A DNA stretch of 64,000 bases, taken from Flavobacterium sp. W4I14. GTDB taxonomy: Bacteria; Bacteroidota; Bacteroidia; Sphingobacteriales; Sphingobacteriaceae. Where the stretch lies: contig JAUSZU010000001.1 of assembly GCA_030817875.1 (NCBI GenBank), positions 3,472,001 through 3,536,000 on the forward strand, read 5' to 3'. A program made the translations under genes and the position numbers. The notes beneath the pieces are model-generated. The model was given only the letters and a program-made list of their open reading frames with translations. It was not told where the DNA came from and made no database searches. Positions 38,014 to 46,386 of the stretch are shown here, piece after piece (positions within the stretch are counted from its first letter, which is position 1; every line of letters starts with the position of its first letter).

Positions 38014-38030
38014 AAAAAGTAAATTATATA

Positions 38031-38918
38031 ATGAACAAATTTCAGGGTACTGGTGTAGCATTGGTTACACCTTTCAACACAGATGGATCAGTTGATTATA
38101 ACGGCTTAAAAAACCTGATTAATCATTTGGTAGACGGAGGGATAGATTACCTCGTTTCCTTAGGTACAACAGGCGAAACCGCTACAATGACCAAGGACGA
38201 GAAGAAGAAGGTGTGGGCCTATACTGCTGAAATTAATAACAATAGATTACCGCTAGTTGCCGGCATAGGTGGCAATAACACTTTGGCCGTTGCTGAAGAT
38301 ATTAAATCTTTCGATACTAACGGATACAGCGCCATTTTATCGGTTAGTCCATATTACAACAAACCTACTCAGGAAGGAATTTATCAGCACTATAAATACT
38401 TAGCTGAAATTTCTCCTTTAGATTTGATTTTATACAACGTACCTGGCCGTACAGGAAGCAATATGAGCTCGGAAACTACCTGCAGACTGGCGTATGATTT
38501 TAAAAACATCATCGCGACCAAAGAAGCTTCAGGAAGTTTTGATCAGTTTAACCAGATTATGAGAGATAAACCTGCAGATTTTATTTTAATCTCTGGTGAT
38601 GACCCGGTTACCTTGCCAATGATCGCTTTAGGTGCAGCAGGGATTATTTCTGTAATCGGGAATGCTTTACCTAAGCAATTTTCTGATATGGTGAAACTTT
38701 GTTTAGCTGGCGATTATAAAGCGGCCTTGCCTGCTCATTTAAGTTTAATAGAATTTACCCGTTTGGCTTTTGCTGAAGGCAATCCAGCAGGAATAAAGGC
38801 AGCATTAAAACACTTAGGTGTTTGTGGTGATACGGTTAGATTGCCATTGGTTAAAGCTTCTGTGGCGTTAGAAAAATCGATTATTGCAGAGATAGAAAAA
38901 CTAAGCGAGGTGGCTTAA
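38031..38918 (+). CDS. dapA: 4-hydroxy-tetrahydrodipicolinate synthase
   Basis: The 295-residue (beta/alpha)8 enzyme condenses pyruvate and aspartate semialdehyde in lysine and diaminopimelate synthesis. The substrate loop LGTTGETATM, the catalytic Tyr in LILYNVPGRTGSNM, and the Schiff-base Lys in NIIATKEASGS are all in place. It stands as a single gene between the GxxExxY gene and a terminator at 38945. Its product feeds peptidoglycan synthesis carried out by the murE product encoded later in the window. Confidence 0.96.
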   Translation: MNKFQGTGVALVTPFNTDGSVDYNGLKNLINHLVDGGIDYLVSLGTTGETATMTKDEKKKVWAYTAEINNNRLPLVAGIGGNNTLAVAEDIKSFDTNGYSAILSVSPYYNKPTQEGIYQHYKYLAEISPLDLILYNVPGRTGSNMSSETTCRLAYDFKNIIATKEASGSFDQFNQIMRDKPADFILISGDDPVTLPMIALGAAGIISVIGNALPKQFSDMVKLCLAGDYKAALPAHLSLIEFTRLAFAEGNPAGIKAALKHLGVCGDTVRLPLVKASVALEKSIIAEIEKLSEVA

Positions 38919-38944
38919 ACACTACCCCCTGTTAATATTTTTAG

Positions 38945-38996
38945 AACAGATTGTTTGATTTTGCTGAAAAGCAAATAAAGACAATCTGTTTTTTTG
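38945..38996 (+). terminator. Terminator of dapA
   Basis: Outer stem AACAGATTGT / ACAATCTGTT (10 bp) with a further inner complementarity (TTTGCT/AGCAAA), followed by a run of T. It begins 27 bp after the dapA stop. Confidence 0.8.
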
Positions 38997-39142
38997 TGTG
39001 TAAATAAAAAATTACGCAAATAAATCAACTGACAATCAACAACTTAAAACAAAATTAAAAAACTATAACGCTCCAAAAGTTTTAGGAATATTAAAGGCAC
39101 CATTATTGAATTGGCTTCGATACACACAAATAAACACACACA

Positions 39143-39418
39143 ATGAAAAAATTAATTTTAATTGGCCTGGCACTGGTTATGCTGAGCTGTAGGGCCTTTG
39201 TTGGCTTCGAACCTACCTTTACGATGGGCATGTCAGAATCTGATTTCAAAAAGAAAAACAAGCCGGAACTGGTTGCTGCGAATGAAGAAGATGGAACCAG
39301 AATTTACAGCACATATTACGCCAGCACGAATTACAAATTTTTCTTTTTCCGAAATGAAAAACTTGTGAGGTTTGAGAAAGGAATTTATGCGGATGATTAT
39401 AAGTCATTCAGGTACTGA
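39143..39418 (+). CDS. Small predicted lipoprotein, 91 residues
   Basis: The N-terminus LILIGLALVMLSCRA is a lipoprotein signal with the lipidated cysteine near residue 16. The mature part is charged and ends with aromatic-rich segments (YKFFFFRNEKLVRFEKG). It resembles other short outer-membrane-anchored proteins of this phylum, but I do not recognise a family. It stands alone, with a strong terminator after it. Confidence 0.6.
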   Translation: MKKLILIGLALVMLSCRAFVGFEPTFTMGMSESDFKKKNKPELVAANEEDGTRIYSTYYASTNYKFFFFRNEKLVRFEKGIYADDYKSFRY

Positions 39419-39424
39419 AATAAC

Positions 39425-39458
39425 AAAAGGCCTTTGAAATTATTTTCAAAGGCCTTTT
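39425..39458. terminator. Bidirectional terminator
   Basis: Perfect 15-bp arms (39425-39439 and 39444-39458, AAAAGGCCTTTGAAA and its complement) around a 4-nt loop, between the lipoprotein gene and the convergent GNAT gene. Confidence 0.88.
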
Positions 39459-39463
39459 GTTTA

Positions 39464-39946
39464 TCATGCAATCAATTTATTTCTTCTTTCCATTAGCAGG
39501 TTATCCTGCCAAACGCCTTTGGCTTTTCCTATTTTTTCGCGATAGCCCACTACCCTGAACCCTGCTTTTTCATAGATTTTCAATATGGCCGAATTTTGCA
39601 AGAATATCCCGGCCTGAAGCATCCAAATGTCTTTCTTTTCACTTTCTTTAACCAGGGCATCTAACAATAAAGAACCTACCCCCTGGCCTTTATAGCCATG
39701 TTTAACATACACTTCTGTTTCACCTACCCTACCAATATCATAATTCGCTGATACTGGCAAAAGCGCACTCCAACCTATAATTTCTTTACCTTTACAGGCC
39801 ACAAACCTACAAGCCTTAAGGTGTGATGAATCCCAGTTTTCCCAGGAAATATCAGGGGTCCTGAAACTCGCAGTACCAGTATCGATTCCTTCCTGATAAA
39901 TAGCACTAACCTCACCCCAGTCTGCTGCACGCATTATTCTGATCAT
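39464..39946 (-). CDS. GNAT N-acetyltransferase, phosphinothricin acetyltransferase-like
   Basis: The 160-residue GNAT fold has the acetyl-CoA pyrophosphate loop YKGQGVGSLLLDAL (R/Q-x-x-G-x-G/A type). Features of the Pat/MddA branch (IYQEGIDTGTASF, RVGETEVYVKHGYKGQGVG and NSAILKIYEKAGFR) suggest acetylation of an amino-acid-like amine such as methionine sulfone or phosphinothricin analogues. The real substrate is not known. It is single, with its own terminator at the 3' side. Confidence 0.85.
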   Translation of the reverse strand: MIRIMRAADWGEVSAIYQEGIDTGTASFRTPDISWENWDSSHLKACRFVACKGKEIIGWSALLPVSANYDIGRVGETEVYVKHGYKGQGVGSLLLDALVKESEKKDIWMLQAGIFLQNSAILKIYEKAGFRVVGYREKIGKAKGVWQDNLLMERRNKLIA

Positions 39947-40141
39947 AGTTTTTAATCAATTTTGGCCAATACAGGCTATGAACTCTAATAGTTTCTAATA
40001 GTTTATGTTGTTGCACGAAATTAGCCAAACATGCACCTTATAGCGCATAATGCAGAAGCAAGTTTGTCCTGTATTATAAATCAACACAACTATACAATAA
40101 AAAGTACCATAAGAGTACCTTTCTGTAACAGAAACGTTAAG

Positions 40142-41122
40142 CTAACGTTTTTCTTGATTTAGGGTTTTCGAATATTCTACAGGACTCATTCCTACCAGTT
40201 TTTTAAAAGCGCTATAAAAGGCGCTCCGCGAAGAAAAGCCTGCGCTGTAAGCGAGTGCCTCTAGCGTAAAGTTCTGCATGATATCAGGGTTCCGGATGCT
40301 TCCTTTAATCCAATTTACACGATATTGATTGATATAATCAATAAAGCTCTCATTGAAATAGCTGTTTAAGACAATAGAAAGTTTATGACTGCTTAAACCA
40401 ATCTCATTAGCAAGAGATTGGAGCCTGATATCTTTATGTCTGAATGATTGATGTTTATTGATATGCAATTCTAATTTTTGCCCCCACTCTTCCAATTCCT
40501 TATTTTTATCTTTCTCTGAAAAATTTTTCCTGATGGATAAAAGTGTAGAAGCCTTAACATTTAACAAAGAGGCTACCAGCGCTAATGGCAAGCGGTCTAA
40601 ATAGCCTGGATTCGTTTTGGCAAAATACAGATACCTTTCTTTGGCGTTTCCTACCCGTATAATGTGCGCTCTTTGCTGCGCATCTTTATAATATTTTTCT
40701 AAAACAACCCTGAAAATATAATTCAGTTCGAAATGATGCGAAAAAAGGCGGTTGAGTTCATCATTATGCATGGCCAGCAAATGGGTATCTTCAACGGCCA
40801 CTACGTACTCTTGTGAATAGCCGGATCCATGAAGCCCTGAGATAGAACTAACAAAATCATTTTCAACAGAAATATAGGTGGTAATTTTTTGTTTATTATG
40901 AGTGGTGCAGCCCATTAAGGCTCCTTTAACAATGAAATAGATGTATTCGCATACTTCGTTTTCATTGAACAATATATAATCTTTTTTAATTCTGAGTGTT
41001 AAAAGATGTTCCTCAAATTCTTCTTTCAATTTAGCATCTACAGCATGTATGCTACTTAGCACATTCAGTACATAACTCACTTCTTCGCTTTCTGCTTTAT
41101 TGTATTGCAAATGTTTTGGCAC
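40142..41122 (-). CDS. Crp-like and AraC-like fusion transcriptional regulator
   Basis: The protein has 326 residues in three parts. A cyclic-nucleotide-binding-type barrel (about 25-135, EYIYFIVKGALMGCTTH) is followed by a Crp-type helix-turn-helix (about 180-205, LPLALVASLLNVKASTLLSI). An AraC-type DNA-binding domain (about 230-325) completes it, with two helix-turn-helix motifs (LQSLANEIGLSSHKLSIVL and LEALAYSAGFSSRSAFYSAF) and the end GMSPVEY. Crp plus AraC fusion is unusual; one of the two DNA-binding parts may be non-functional. A palindrome CATACC-N6-GGTATG lies upstream of its start. Targets and ligand are unknown. Confidence 0.82.
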   Translation of the reverse strand: MPKHLQYNKAESEEVSYVLNVLSSIHAVDAKLKEEFEEHLLTLRIKKDYILFNENEVCEYIYFIVKGALMGCTTHNKQKITTYISVENDFVSSISGLHGSGYSQEYVVAVEDTHLLAMHNDELNRLFSHHFELNYIFRVVLEKYYKDAQQRAHIIRVGNAKERYLYFAKTNPGYLDRLPLALVASLLNVKASTLLSIRKNFSEKDKNKELEEWGQKLELHINKHQSFRHKDIRLQSLANEIGLSSHKLSIVLNSYFNESFIDYINQYRVNWIKGSIRNPDIMQNFTLEALAYSAGFSSRSAFYSAFKKLVGMSPVEYSKTLNQEKR

Positions 41123-41372
41123 CTTATACTGTTAATAATGTTAACACTTCATACCATAATTGGTATGCTCAGGATGCTATTTATTTACCTTAACACCAAG
41201 CCTCAAATAATAGTAAAATCGAAGTTTCAGCTTAATGTTTGTAACCCAAATAGACTATCCAGCAAATAAAAAGAAAGCTAACGAAACTTAAGCAACGAAA
41301 GATAATTTGTCTTATATATTTTACAGTAGAGGAAAATATTTATAAAAGATAAAGGCAAAACCTATGCATAAA
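41123..41372. other. Gap upstream of the Crp-AraC regulator, with a palindrome at 41150-41167
   Basis: AT-rich, no gene seen. CATACC, six bases, GGTATG (41150-41167), 28 bp upstream of the regulator start, could be its own operator, but the evidence is only symmetry. Confidence 0.35.
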
Positions 41373-41401
41373 AAAAGCCTCAGAAGATTTCTGAGGCTTT
41401 T
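41373..41401 (-). terminator. Terminator of the histone H1-like gene
   Basis: Perfect 13-bp stem (AAAAGCCTCAGAA and complement) with a 3-nt loop, T-run on the minus strand, 21 bp beyond the stop codon of the small gene at 41423. Confidence 0.85.
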
Positions 41402-41422
41402 CATTATAATATTTTTGATCGC

Positions 41423-41599
41423 TTAAGCTTTGTTTTTAGTTTCCTGAACTTCTAAACGGATGGCCTGAGCTAAATTTTTCAAATCCTGCATACCTTTACG
41501 TATACGGGTTCCAGCTGCGCTGTTACCTTTGTTATAAAATTTGTCTGCATCAGCTTCTAAAGCCGCCACTAAACTTTTTACTTCTTCGAATTTTTTCAT
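41423..41599 (-). CDS. Histone H1-like small protein (Hc1 family)
   Basis: A 58-residue, Lys-rich, helical protein read from ATG 41599 to TAA 41423. It begins MKKFEEVKSLVAALEADADK and includes AAGTRIRKGMQDLKNL. Bacteroidota carry short histone H1-like proteins of this kind in every genome, thought to bind DNA and help shape the nucleoid. Short open frame, good start, and a terminator 21 bp downstream support it. It is followed by the serine palmitoyltransferase gene transcribed the same way after its own terminator. Confidence 0.8.
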   Translation of the reverse strand: MKKFEEVKSLVAALEADADKFYNKGNSAAGTRIRKGMQDLKNLAQAIRLEVQETKNKA

Positions 41600-41812
41600 T
41601 TTTAATTACTCCTATGGTTCTTTAAGGTTTTAGTTTTTAATTATCTACTCTAATTTAAAGTGTTTAGTGAAATAAAAAAATTTTTACAACAATAAAAAAC
41701 AGCCTTCTATGCCGTTTTTTTCCACATTCTGTGCTTTTATAAACATATTTTCTACAAATTAATTACATCAAGTAACTGAAATACAGATTTTTACAGAAAA
41801 AATTTAAACAAA

Positions 41813-41842
41813 AAAGCCCTTTAAACGTATTTAAAGGGCTTT
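41813..41842 (-). terminator. Terminator of the serine palmitoyltransferase gene
   Basis: Perfect 13-bp stem (41813-41825 with 41830-41842) around a 4-nt loop, 19 bp after the stop codon; the minus strand continues into T residues. Confidence 0.85.
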
Positions 41843-41860
41843 GTAAAATTTATATAGATC

Positions 41861-43102
41861 TTAAACGGTAGCGAAAAGATTCTCTTTATAATATCCGTTT
41901 TCTAATTTTTCAGCTACTTCACTAAAAGCATCTAAAGTACGTTGTACATCTTCTAGTGTATGAACAGCTGTAGGAATTAAACGGAGTTCGATCATACCTT
42001 TCGGAATTACCGGATAAACTACGATAGAGCAAAAGATGCTATAGTTCTCGCGTAAATCGTAAGTAATTGCTGTAGCATCAGAAAGTTCGCCTTTTAAGAA
42101 AACCGGAGTAACTACCGAATCGGTAACACCTAAATCGAATCCTCGTTCGCGTAATCCTTTTTGCAGGGTCATTGCAATTTCCCAAAGTTTATCTTTCAAT
42201 TCAGGTTGGCTTTTTAACAATTCTAAGCGTTTTAACAAACCGATTACCATTGGCATTGGTAATGCCTTAGCAAAAGTCTGAGAACGCATGTTATACCTTA
42301 AGAAATTGGTAATCTGCTCTGTTGAAGCAACAAAAGCACCAATACCCGCCATAGATTTGGCGAAGGTTCCAAAATAAACATCAATTCCATCAATACAGTC
42401 TTGTGCTTCGTGTGTACCTGCACCGGTTTTACCCATTGTACCGAAACCATGCGCATCATCAACCAGGATACGAAAGTTGAAATCTTTTTTAAGATCAACA
42501 ATTTCCTTCAATTTACCCTGAGCTCCGCTCATTCCAAAGACACCTTCGGTAATTAAAAGGATACCACCACCAGTTTCTTCAACCAATTTGGTAGCACGCT
42601 CTAACTGCTTACGGGCACTTTCGATATCATTATGTTTATAAACAAATCGTTTACCCATGTGCAAACGTAATCCATCTACAATACAGGCATGCGATTCTGC
42701 ATCATACACCACAACATCATTCCTGTCAACCAGCGTATCGATAATAGATACCATACCCTGATAACCGTAGTTTAATAAAAATGCATCTGGTTTGCCTACA
42801 AATTCTGCAAGTTCTTGCTCCAATTGTTCATGATAGTTTGAGTTACCGCTCATCATACGGGCACCCATCGGGTAAGCCATACCAAATTTTGCAGCAGCCT
42901 CTTCATCTGCTTTTCTAACTTCCGGGTGATTGGCTAAGCCTAAGTAGTTGTTTAAGCTCCAAACCAAATGCTCTTTTCCACGAAATTGCATGTGAGGTGC
43001 AATTTCTCCCTCTAATTTTGGAAATGAGAAATACCCATGAGACCATTTCTGGTGTTGGCCAAGTGGCCCCATGTGCTTTGCTATCTTATCAAATATATCC
43101 AA
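41861..43102 (-). CDS. spt: Serine palmitoyltransferase-like PLP enzyme (alpha-oxoamine synthase)
   Basis: The 413 residues are of fold type I. The PLP-binding Lys249 lies in YFGTFAKSMAGIG; DDAHGFGTMG holds the cofactor-pocket Asp and His; LLITEGVFGMSG is conserved in the alpha-oxoamine synthase family. Members include glycine C-acetyltransferase, 8-amino-7-oxononanoate synthase and serine palmitoyltransferase. Sphingobacteria make sphingolipids, and this length and N-terminal extension (MDIFDKIAKHMGPLGQHQKW) match their serine palmitoyltransferase, which makes 3-ketosphinganine from serine and palmitoyl-CoA. A glycine acetyltransferase role cannot be fully excluded. It is single and monocistronic by its terminator. 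Confidence 0.8.
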   Translation of the reverse strand: MDIFDKIAKHMGPLGQHQKWSHGYFSFPKLEGEIAPHMQFRGKEHLVWSLNNYLGLANHPEVRKADEEAAAKFGMAYPMGARMMSGNSNYHEQLEQELAEFVGKPDAFLLNYGYQGMVSIIDTLVDRNDVVVYDAESHACIVDGLRLHMGKRFVYKHNDIESARKQLERATKLVEETGGGILLITEGVFGMSGAQGKLKEIVDLKKDFNFRILVDDAHGFGTMGKTGAGTHEAQDCIDGIDVYFGTFAKSMAGIGAFVASTEQITNFLRYNMRSQTFAKALPMPMVIGLLKRLELLKSQPELKDKLWEIAMTLQKGLRERGFDLGVTDSVVTPVFLKGELSDATAITYDLRENYSIFCSIVVYPVIPKGMIELRLIPTAVHTLEDVQRTLDAFSEVAEKLENGYYKENLFATV

Positions 43103-43219
43103 TGTATTATCTGTTTTTATAATAAAATTCTGCGAATTTAAGCTTTATTCGTCTTAAAATCAACCTAATGATCTTTTAGTGTTAATTAAGATTTTTTAAC
43201 ACTCCAATTTTATGCCAAA

Positions 43220-43246
43220 AAAGCCCCGATTTTACTTCGGGGCTTT
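43220..43246 (-). terminator. Terminator of the dcw cluster after ftsZ
   Basis: AAAGCCCCGA with TCGGGGCTTT, 10-bp GC-rich stem, 7-nt loop, followed on the minus strand by a T-run. It closes the long cluster 20 bp after the ftsZ stop. Confidence 0.85.
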
Positions 43247-43266
43247 AAAATTATATTTGGTTTGTT

Positions 43267-44892
43267 TTAATCAACGTTATCGTGCAAGAAAGAATTGTTA
43301 GGTCTGATCTCAGTACCACCATCCTGATCGTTGCTTAAAGTAAACCTACTCACCTGCGATTCAGAAGAATGTTGAACTTGTTGCAACTGCATTTGCTTGC
43401 GTTTATAAGCAGGTTCGTTTTCCAGCTCCTGTAAACCATTGGTTGTACGCAATTTCATGCTTAAATCTTTTAAACGCAAGATACGTTCTTTAGACTTTTT
43501 CAATTGCTCTTCCATCGATTCATCACTTTTGTCATCGTCTAAACCTACAACCGGCATTTCGATTTCCGGCTCAGGCATTGGCGGCATTTGGGCAGCCGGT
43601 GTTTCGAACACAAAATTAGTTTCAGCTAATTTTACTTCAAACTCAAAACCAGTTTCCTGTGCTTCTTCCATCTGGGGCTCTTCCTCCATCAAAGTATGGC
43701 GAACCACATTATTTTCTGGCTCCTGAACTTTTTGAGGTTCAGATTTATTGAACATACCACCAAAAAGATCTGCCTGCGAAACTTCTTCCTTCGTTTTTAA
43801 AACGGGCTCGTAAGATGGCGTTGTTTTAGGCTGAATGAAAGAGTTTACTGGTTCAACGGGACGAACTAGCGGCGCTTCTTCAGGTGTTAAAAGTGATATT
43901 TTCTTTTTATTTTTTTCTTCGTTTACGCGTTCTTCTGATGTTTGGAAACCTGTAGCAATAATGGTTACTGAAAGTTTATCGCTTAAAGATTCGTCGGTAC
44001 AGTTACCCCAGATCAAATCAGCCGATAAACCAGCTTTTTCCTGAATGTAATCGGTAATAATCGAAACCTCATCCATGGTTACTTCACGCAGACCAGAACT
44101 AATATTCAATAAAATATAACGGGCACCTTCGATTTCATTATCTTTTAACAATGGGGAAGCCAAAGCGCCTTCAACTGCCTGTAATGCACGGTCTTCGCCC
44201 TCAGCGGCAAAACTACCCATAATGGCTACGCCACTATCTTTCATTACAGTACGCACATCCTTAAAATCCACGTTGATATAACCTGGAACTGTGATGATCT
44301 CTGCGATACCTTTTGCAGCCGTGGTTAAAATATCGTCAGCCTGGCCAAAGGCAGAGCCTAAGGTTAAGTTTCCGAAGATTTCACGCAGGCGATCGTTAGA
44401 GATGACTAAGTAAGAATCTACGTATTTTTTCAACTCTTCCATTCCTTCATCTGCCTGCAGTCTACGTCTTTTTCCTTCGAAAGAAAATGGTGTAGTAATG
44501 ATCGCAACAGTTAAAATATCAAGTTCTTTAGCTGCTTTCGCAATGATTGGAGAAGCTCCTGTTCCGGTACCACCACCCATTCCTGCTGTAATAAAGAGCA
44601 TTTTGGTTGTACTGCCTAACATTGCCTTAATATCATCTATATTCTCTATAGCTGAGTTTTTACCAACCTCAGGGATAGAACCAGCCCCCATTCCTTCGGT
44701 TAAGCTAGCACCCAATTGTACCTTGTTAGGTATCGGGCTAGATTCCAAAGCCTGGGCATCTGTATTACAAATAATAAAATCCACACCAGTAATACCAGAC
44801 AGGTACATATGGTTCACTGCGTTGCCGCCACCGCCTCCAACACCAATTACCTTGATGATTGAAGACTTATCTTTTAACATTTCGAACTGCAT
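43267..44892 (-). CDS. ftsZ: Cell division protein FtsZ
   Basis: About 541 residues from ATG 44892 (MQFEMLKDKSSIIKVIGVGG); the frame is open to a TTG at 44943. The tubulin-like GTPase domain (about 15-320) contains VGGGGGNAV, the tubulin signature AGMGGGTGTGASPI and the T7 loop residues NVDFKDVRTVM. A long, acidic, disordered linker (about 330-500) follows, and the protein ends in a positively charged tail (IRPNNSFLHDNVD). It forms the Z-ring that recruits the division machinery. It is last in the dcw cluster, separated from ftsA by about 130 bp. A linker of this length is typical of the phylum. Confidence 0.97.
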   Translation of the reverse strand: MQFEMLKDKSSIIKVIGVGGGGGNAVNHMYLSGITGVDFIICNTDAQALESSPIPNKVQLGASLTEGMGAGSIPEVGKNSAIENIDDIKAMLGSTTKMLFITAGMGGGTGTGASPIIAKAAKELDILTVAIITTPFSFEGKRRRLQADEGMEELKKYVDSYLVISNDRLREIFGNLTLGSAFGQADDILTTAAKGIAEIITVPGYINVDFKDVRTVMKDSGVAIMGSFAAEGEDRALQAVEGALASPLLKDNEIEGARYILLNISSGLREVTMDEVSIITDYIQEKAGLSADLIWGNCTDESLSDKLSVTIIATGFQTSEERVNEEKNKKKISLLTPEEAPLVRPVEPVNSFIQPKTTPSYEPVLKTKEEVSQADLFGGMFNKSEPQKVQEPENNVVRHTLMEEEPQMEEAQETGFEFEVKLAETNFVFETPAAQMPPMPEPEIEMPVVGLDDDKSDESMEEQLKKSKERILRLKDLSMKLRTTNGLQELENEPAYKRKQMQLQQVQHSSESQVSRFTLSNDQDGGTEIRPNNSFLHDNVD

Positions 44893-45022
44893 ATCTTTAT
44901 GAATCAGTTGTTTAAAAATTTTTAAATTCTGTTCATTACTCAATGTAATATTAACACTTTTTCAACAGACGTTTTCCACAACTGTTAATAATGTGGAAAA
45001 CTCATCTTTTGTGGAAAAATAA

Positions 45023-46381
45023 TTAACTTTTCAAGTAATCTTCATCGCTCACATTCATGTCATCCTGAATGAAAGTTCTTGTTTTTGCCAGTAATTTATC
45101 AAACAAACCTGGCCCACGTTTCTCTTTTTCTTTGGCTGTTTTTGGTTTTTCTACAAAAACGCCAGGCTGTTTCATTTCTTCAATTAACTCTTCTGCTTTC
45201 TGGATTCCTTTGATCAGCAAACCTACACTGGTTGCATACATCGGGCTTTTCAGATCATCATAAATGGTTTTAGGCATATCTTCATATTTAGATAAATGCT
45301 CATTCGGGTAACCAATACGACAATCTAAACCGGTTACATATTCAACTGCCTGAGATAAGTGTTTTAATAAAGCACCACCACCGGTAATTACAATACCACC
45401 GATCAGTTTTTTCTCATATCCGGAAGATTTGATCTCGTAATATACGTGCTCAATAATTTCTTCCATGCGCGCCTGAATAACGTAAGCCAGGTTTTTAACC
45501 GAAATTTCTTTTGGTTCGCGGCCACGTAAACCTGGAACACAAATAATTTCGTTTTCTTTATTCTCTTCAGCCAATGCAGAACCAAAACGTGTTTTTAATA
45601 ACTCAGCCTGGTTACGCATTACAGAACAGCCCTCTCTAATATCTTCGGTAACACTATTGCCACCAAAAGGGATAACCGCCGTGTGACGGATAATACCTTC
45701 GTGGAAAATGGCAATATCTGTAGTACCACCGCCTATATCAACTAATGCAATACCAGCTTCTTTTTCTTCCTCGCTCAACACCGATTCAGACGAAGCCAAT
45801 GGCTCAAGAATTAAATCCTGAGTTTGCAGACCTGCATTGTTTACACATTTGATGATATTTTTTACAGCCGTAACCTGACCAGAAATGATATGAAAGTTAG
45901 CTTCAAGGCGAACCCCTGCCATACCGATCGGATCTTTGATTCCCGGCTCGTTATCGATGGTAAATTCCTGTGGTAATACATGGATGATTTCCTCACCCGG
46001 CGGCATTACCAGTTTAAACATATCATCAATCAGCTTATCGATATCTTTTTTACCGATTTCGTTGTTTAATTCTCTTCTTGTTAAAATTCCTCTGTGTTGT
46101 AAGCTCTTAATGTGCTGACCAGCGATACCCACATTTACCACCTGTATCTCTACATTGGATTGTCCGCTTGCTACTTCAACTGCTTGAGCAATACCCTGTA
46201 CGGTTTTTTGAATGTTAGAAACCACTCCACGTGTCACACCCGCCGATTCTGCCTTGCCTATTCCTAAGATTTCTATCTTACCGTGTTGTGTTCTACGACC
46301 AACGATAACACAAATTTTTGTAGTACCGATATCCAATCCTACTACGATGGGCGACTGACTGGTAAATTTTGCCTTGTCCAT
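45023..46381 (-). CDS. ftsA: Cell division protein FtsA
   Basis: The 452-residue actin-like ATPase has VVGLDIGTTKICVIVGR (phosphate 1), IALVDIGGGTTDIAIF (phosphate 2) and GIVITGGGALL (adenosine). The 1C domain lies between about 85 and 165. The C-terminal region (PGVFVEKPKTAKEKEKRGPGLF followed by DKLLAKTRTFIQDDM) should contain the membrane-targeting amphipathic helix, but it is longer than in E. coli. It tethers FtsZ to the membrane. It lies 5 nt downstream of ftsQ. Confidence 0.96.
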   Translation of the reverse strand: MDKAKFTSQSPIVVGLDIGTTKICVIVGRRTQHGKIEILGIGKAESAGVTRGVVSNIQKTVQGIAQAVEVASGQSNVEIQVVNVGIAGQHIKSLQHRGILTRRELNNEIGKKDIDKLIDDMFKLVMPPGEEIIHVLPQEFTIDNEPGIKDPIGMAGVRLEANFHIISGQVTAVKNIIKCVNNAGLQTQDLILEPLASSESVLSEEEKEAGIALVDIGGGTTDIAIFHEGIIRHTAVIPFGGNSVTEDIREGCSVMRNQAELLKTRFGSALAEENKENEIICVPGLRGREPKEISVKNLAYVIQARMEEIIEHVYYEIKSSGYEKKLIGGIVITGGGALLKHLSQAVEYVTGLDCRIGYPNEHLSKYEDMPKTIYDDLKSPMYATSVGLLIKGIQKAEELIEEMKQPGVFVEKPKTAKEKEKRGPGLFDKLLAKTRTFIQDDMNVSDEDYLKS

Positions 46382-46386
46382 ATTCG

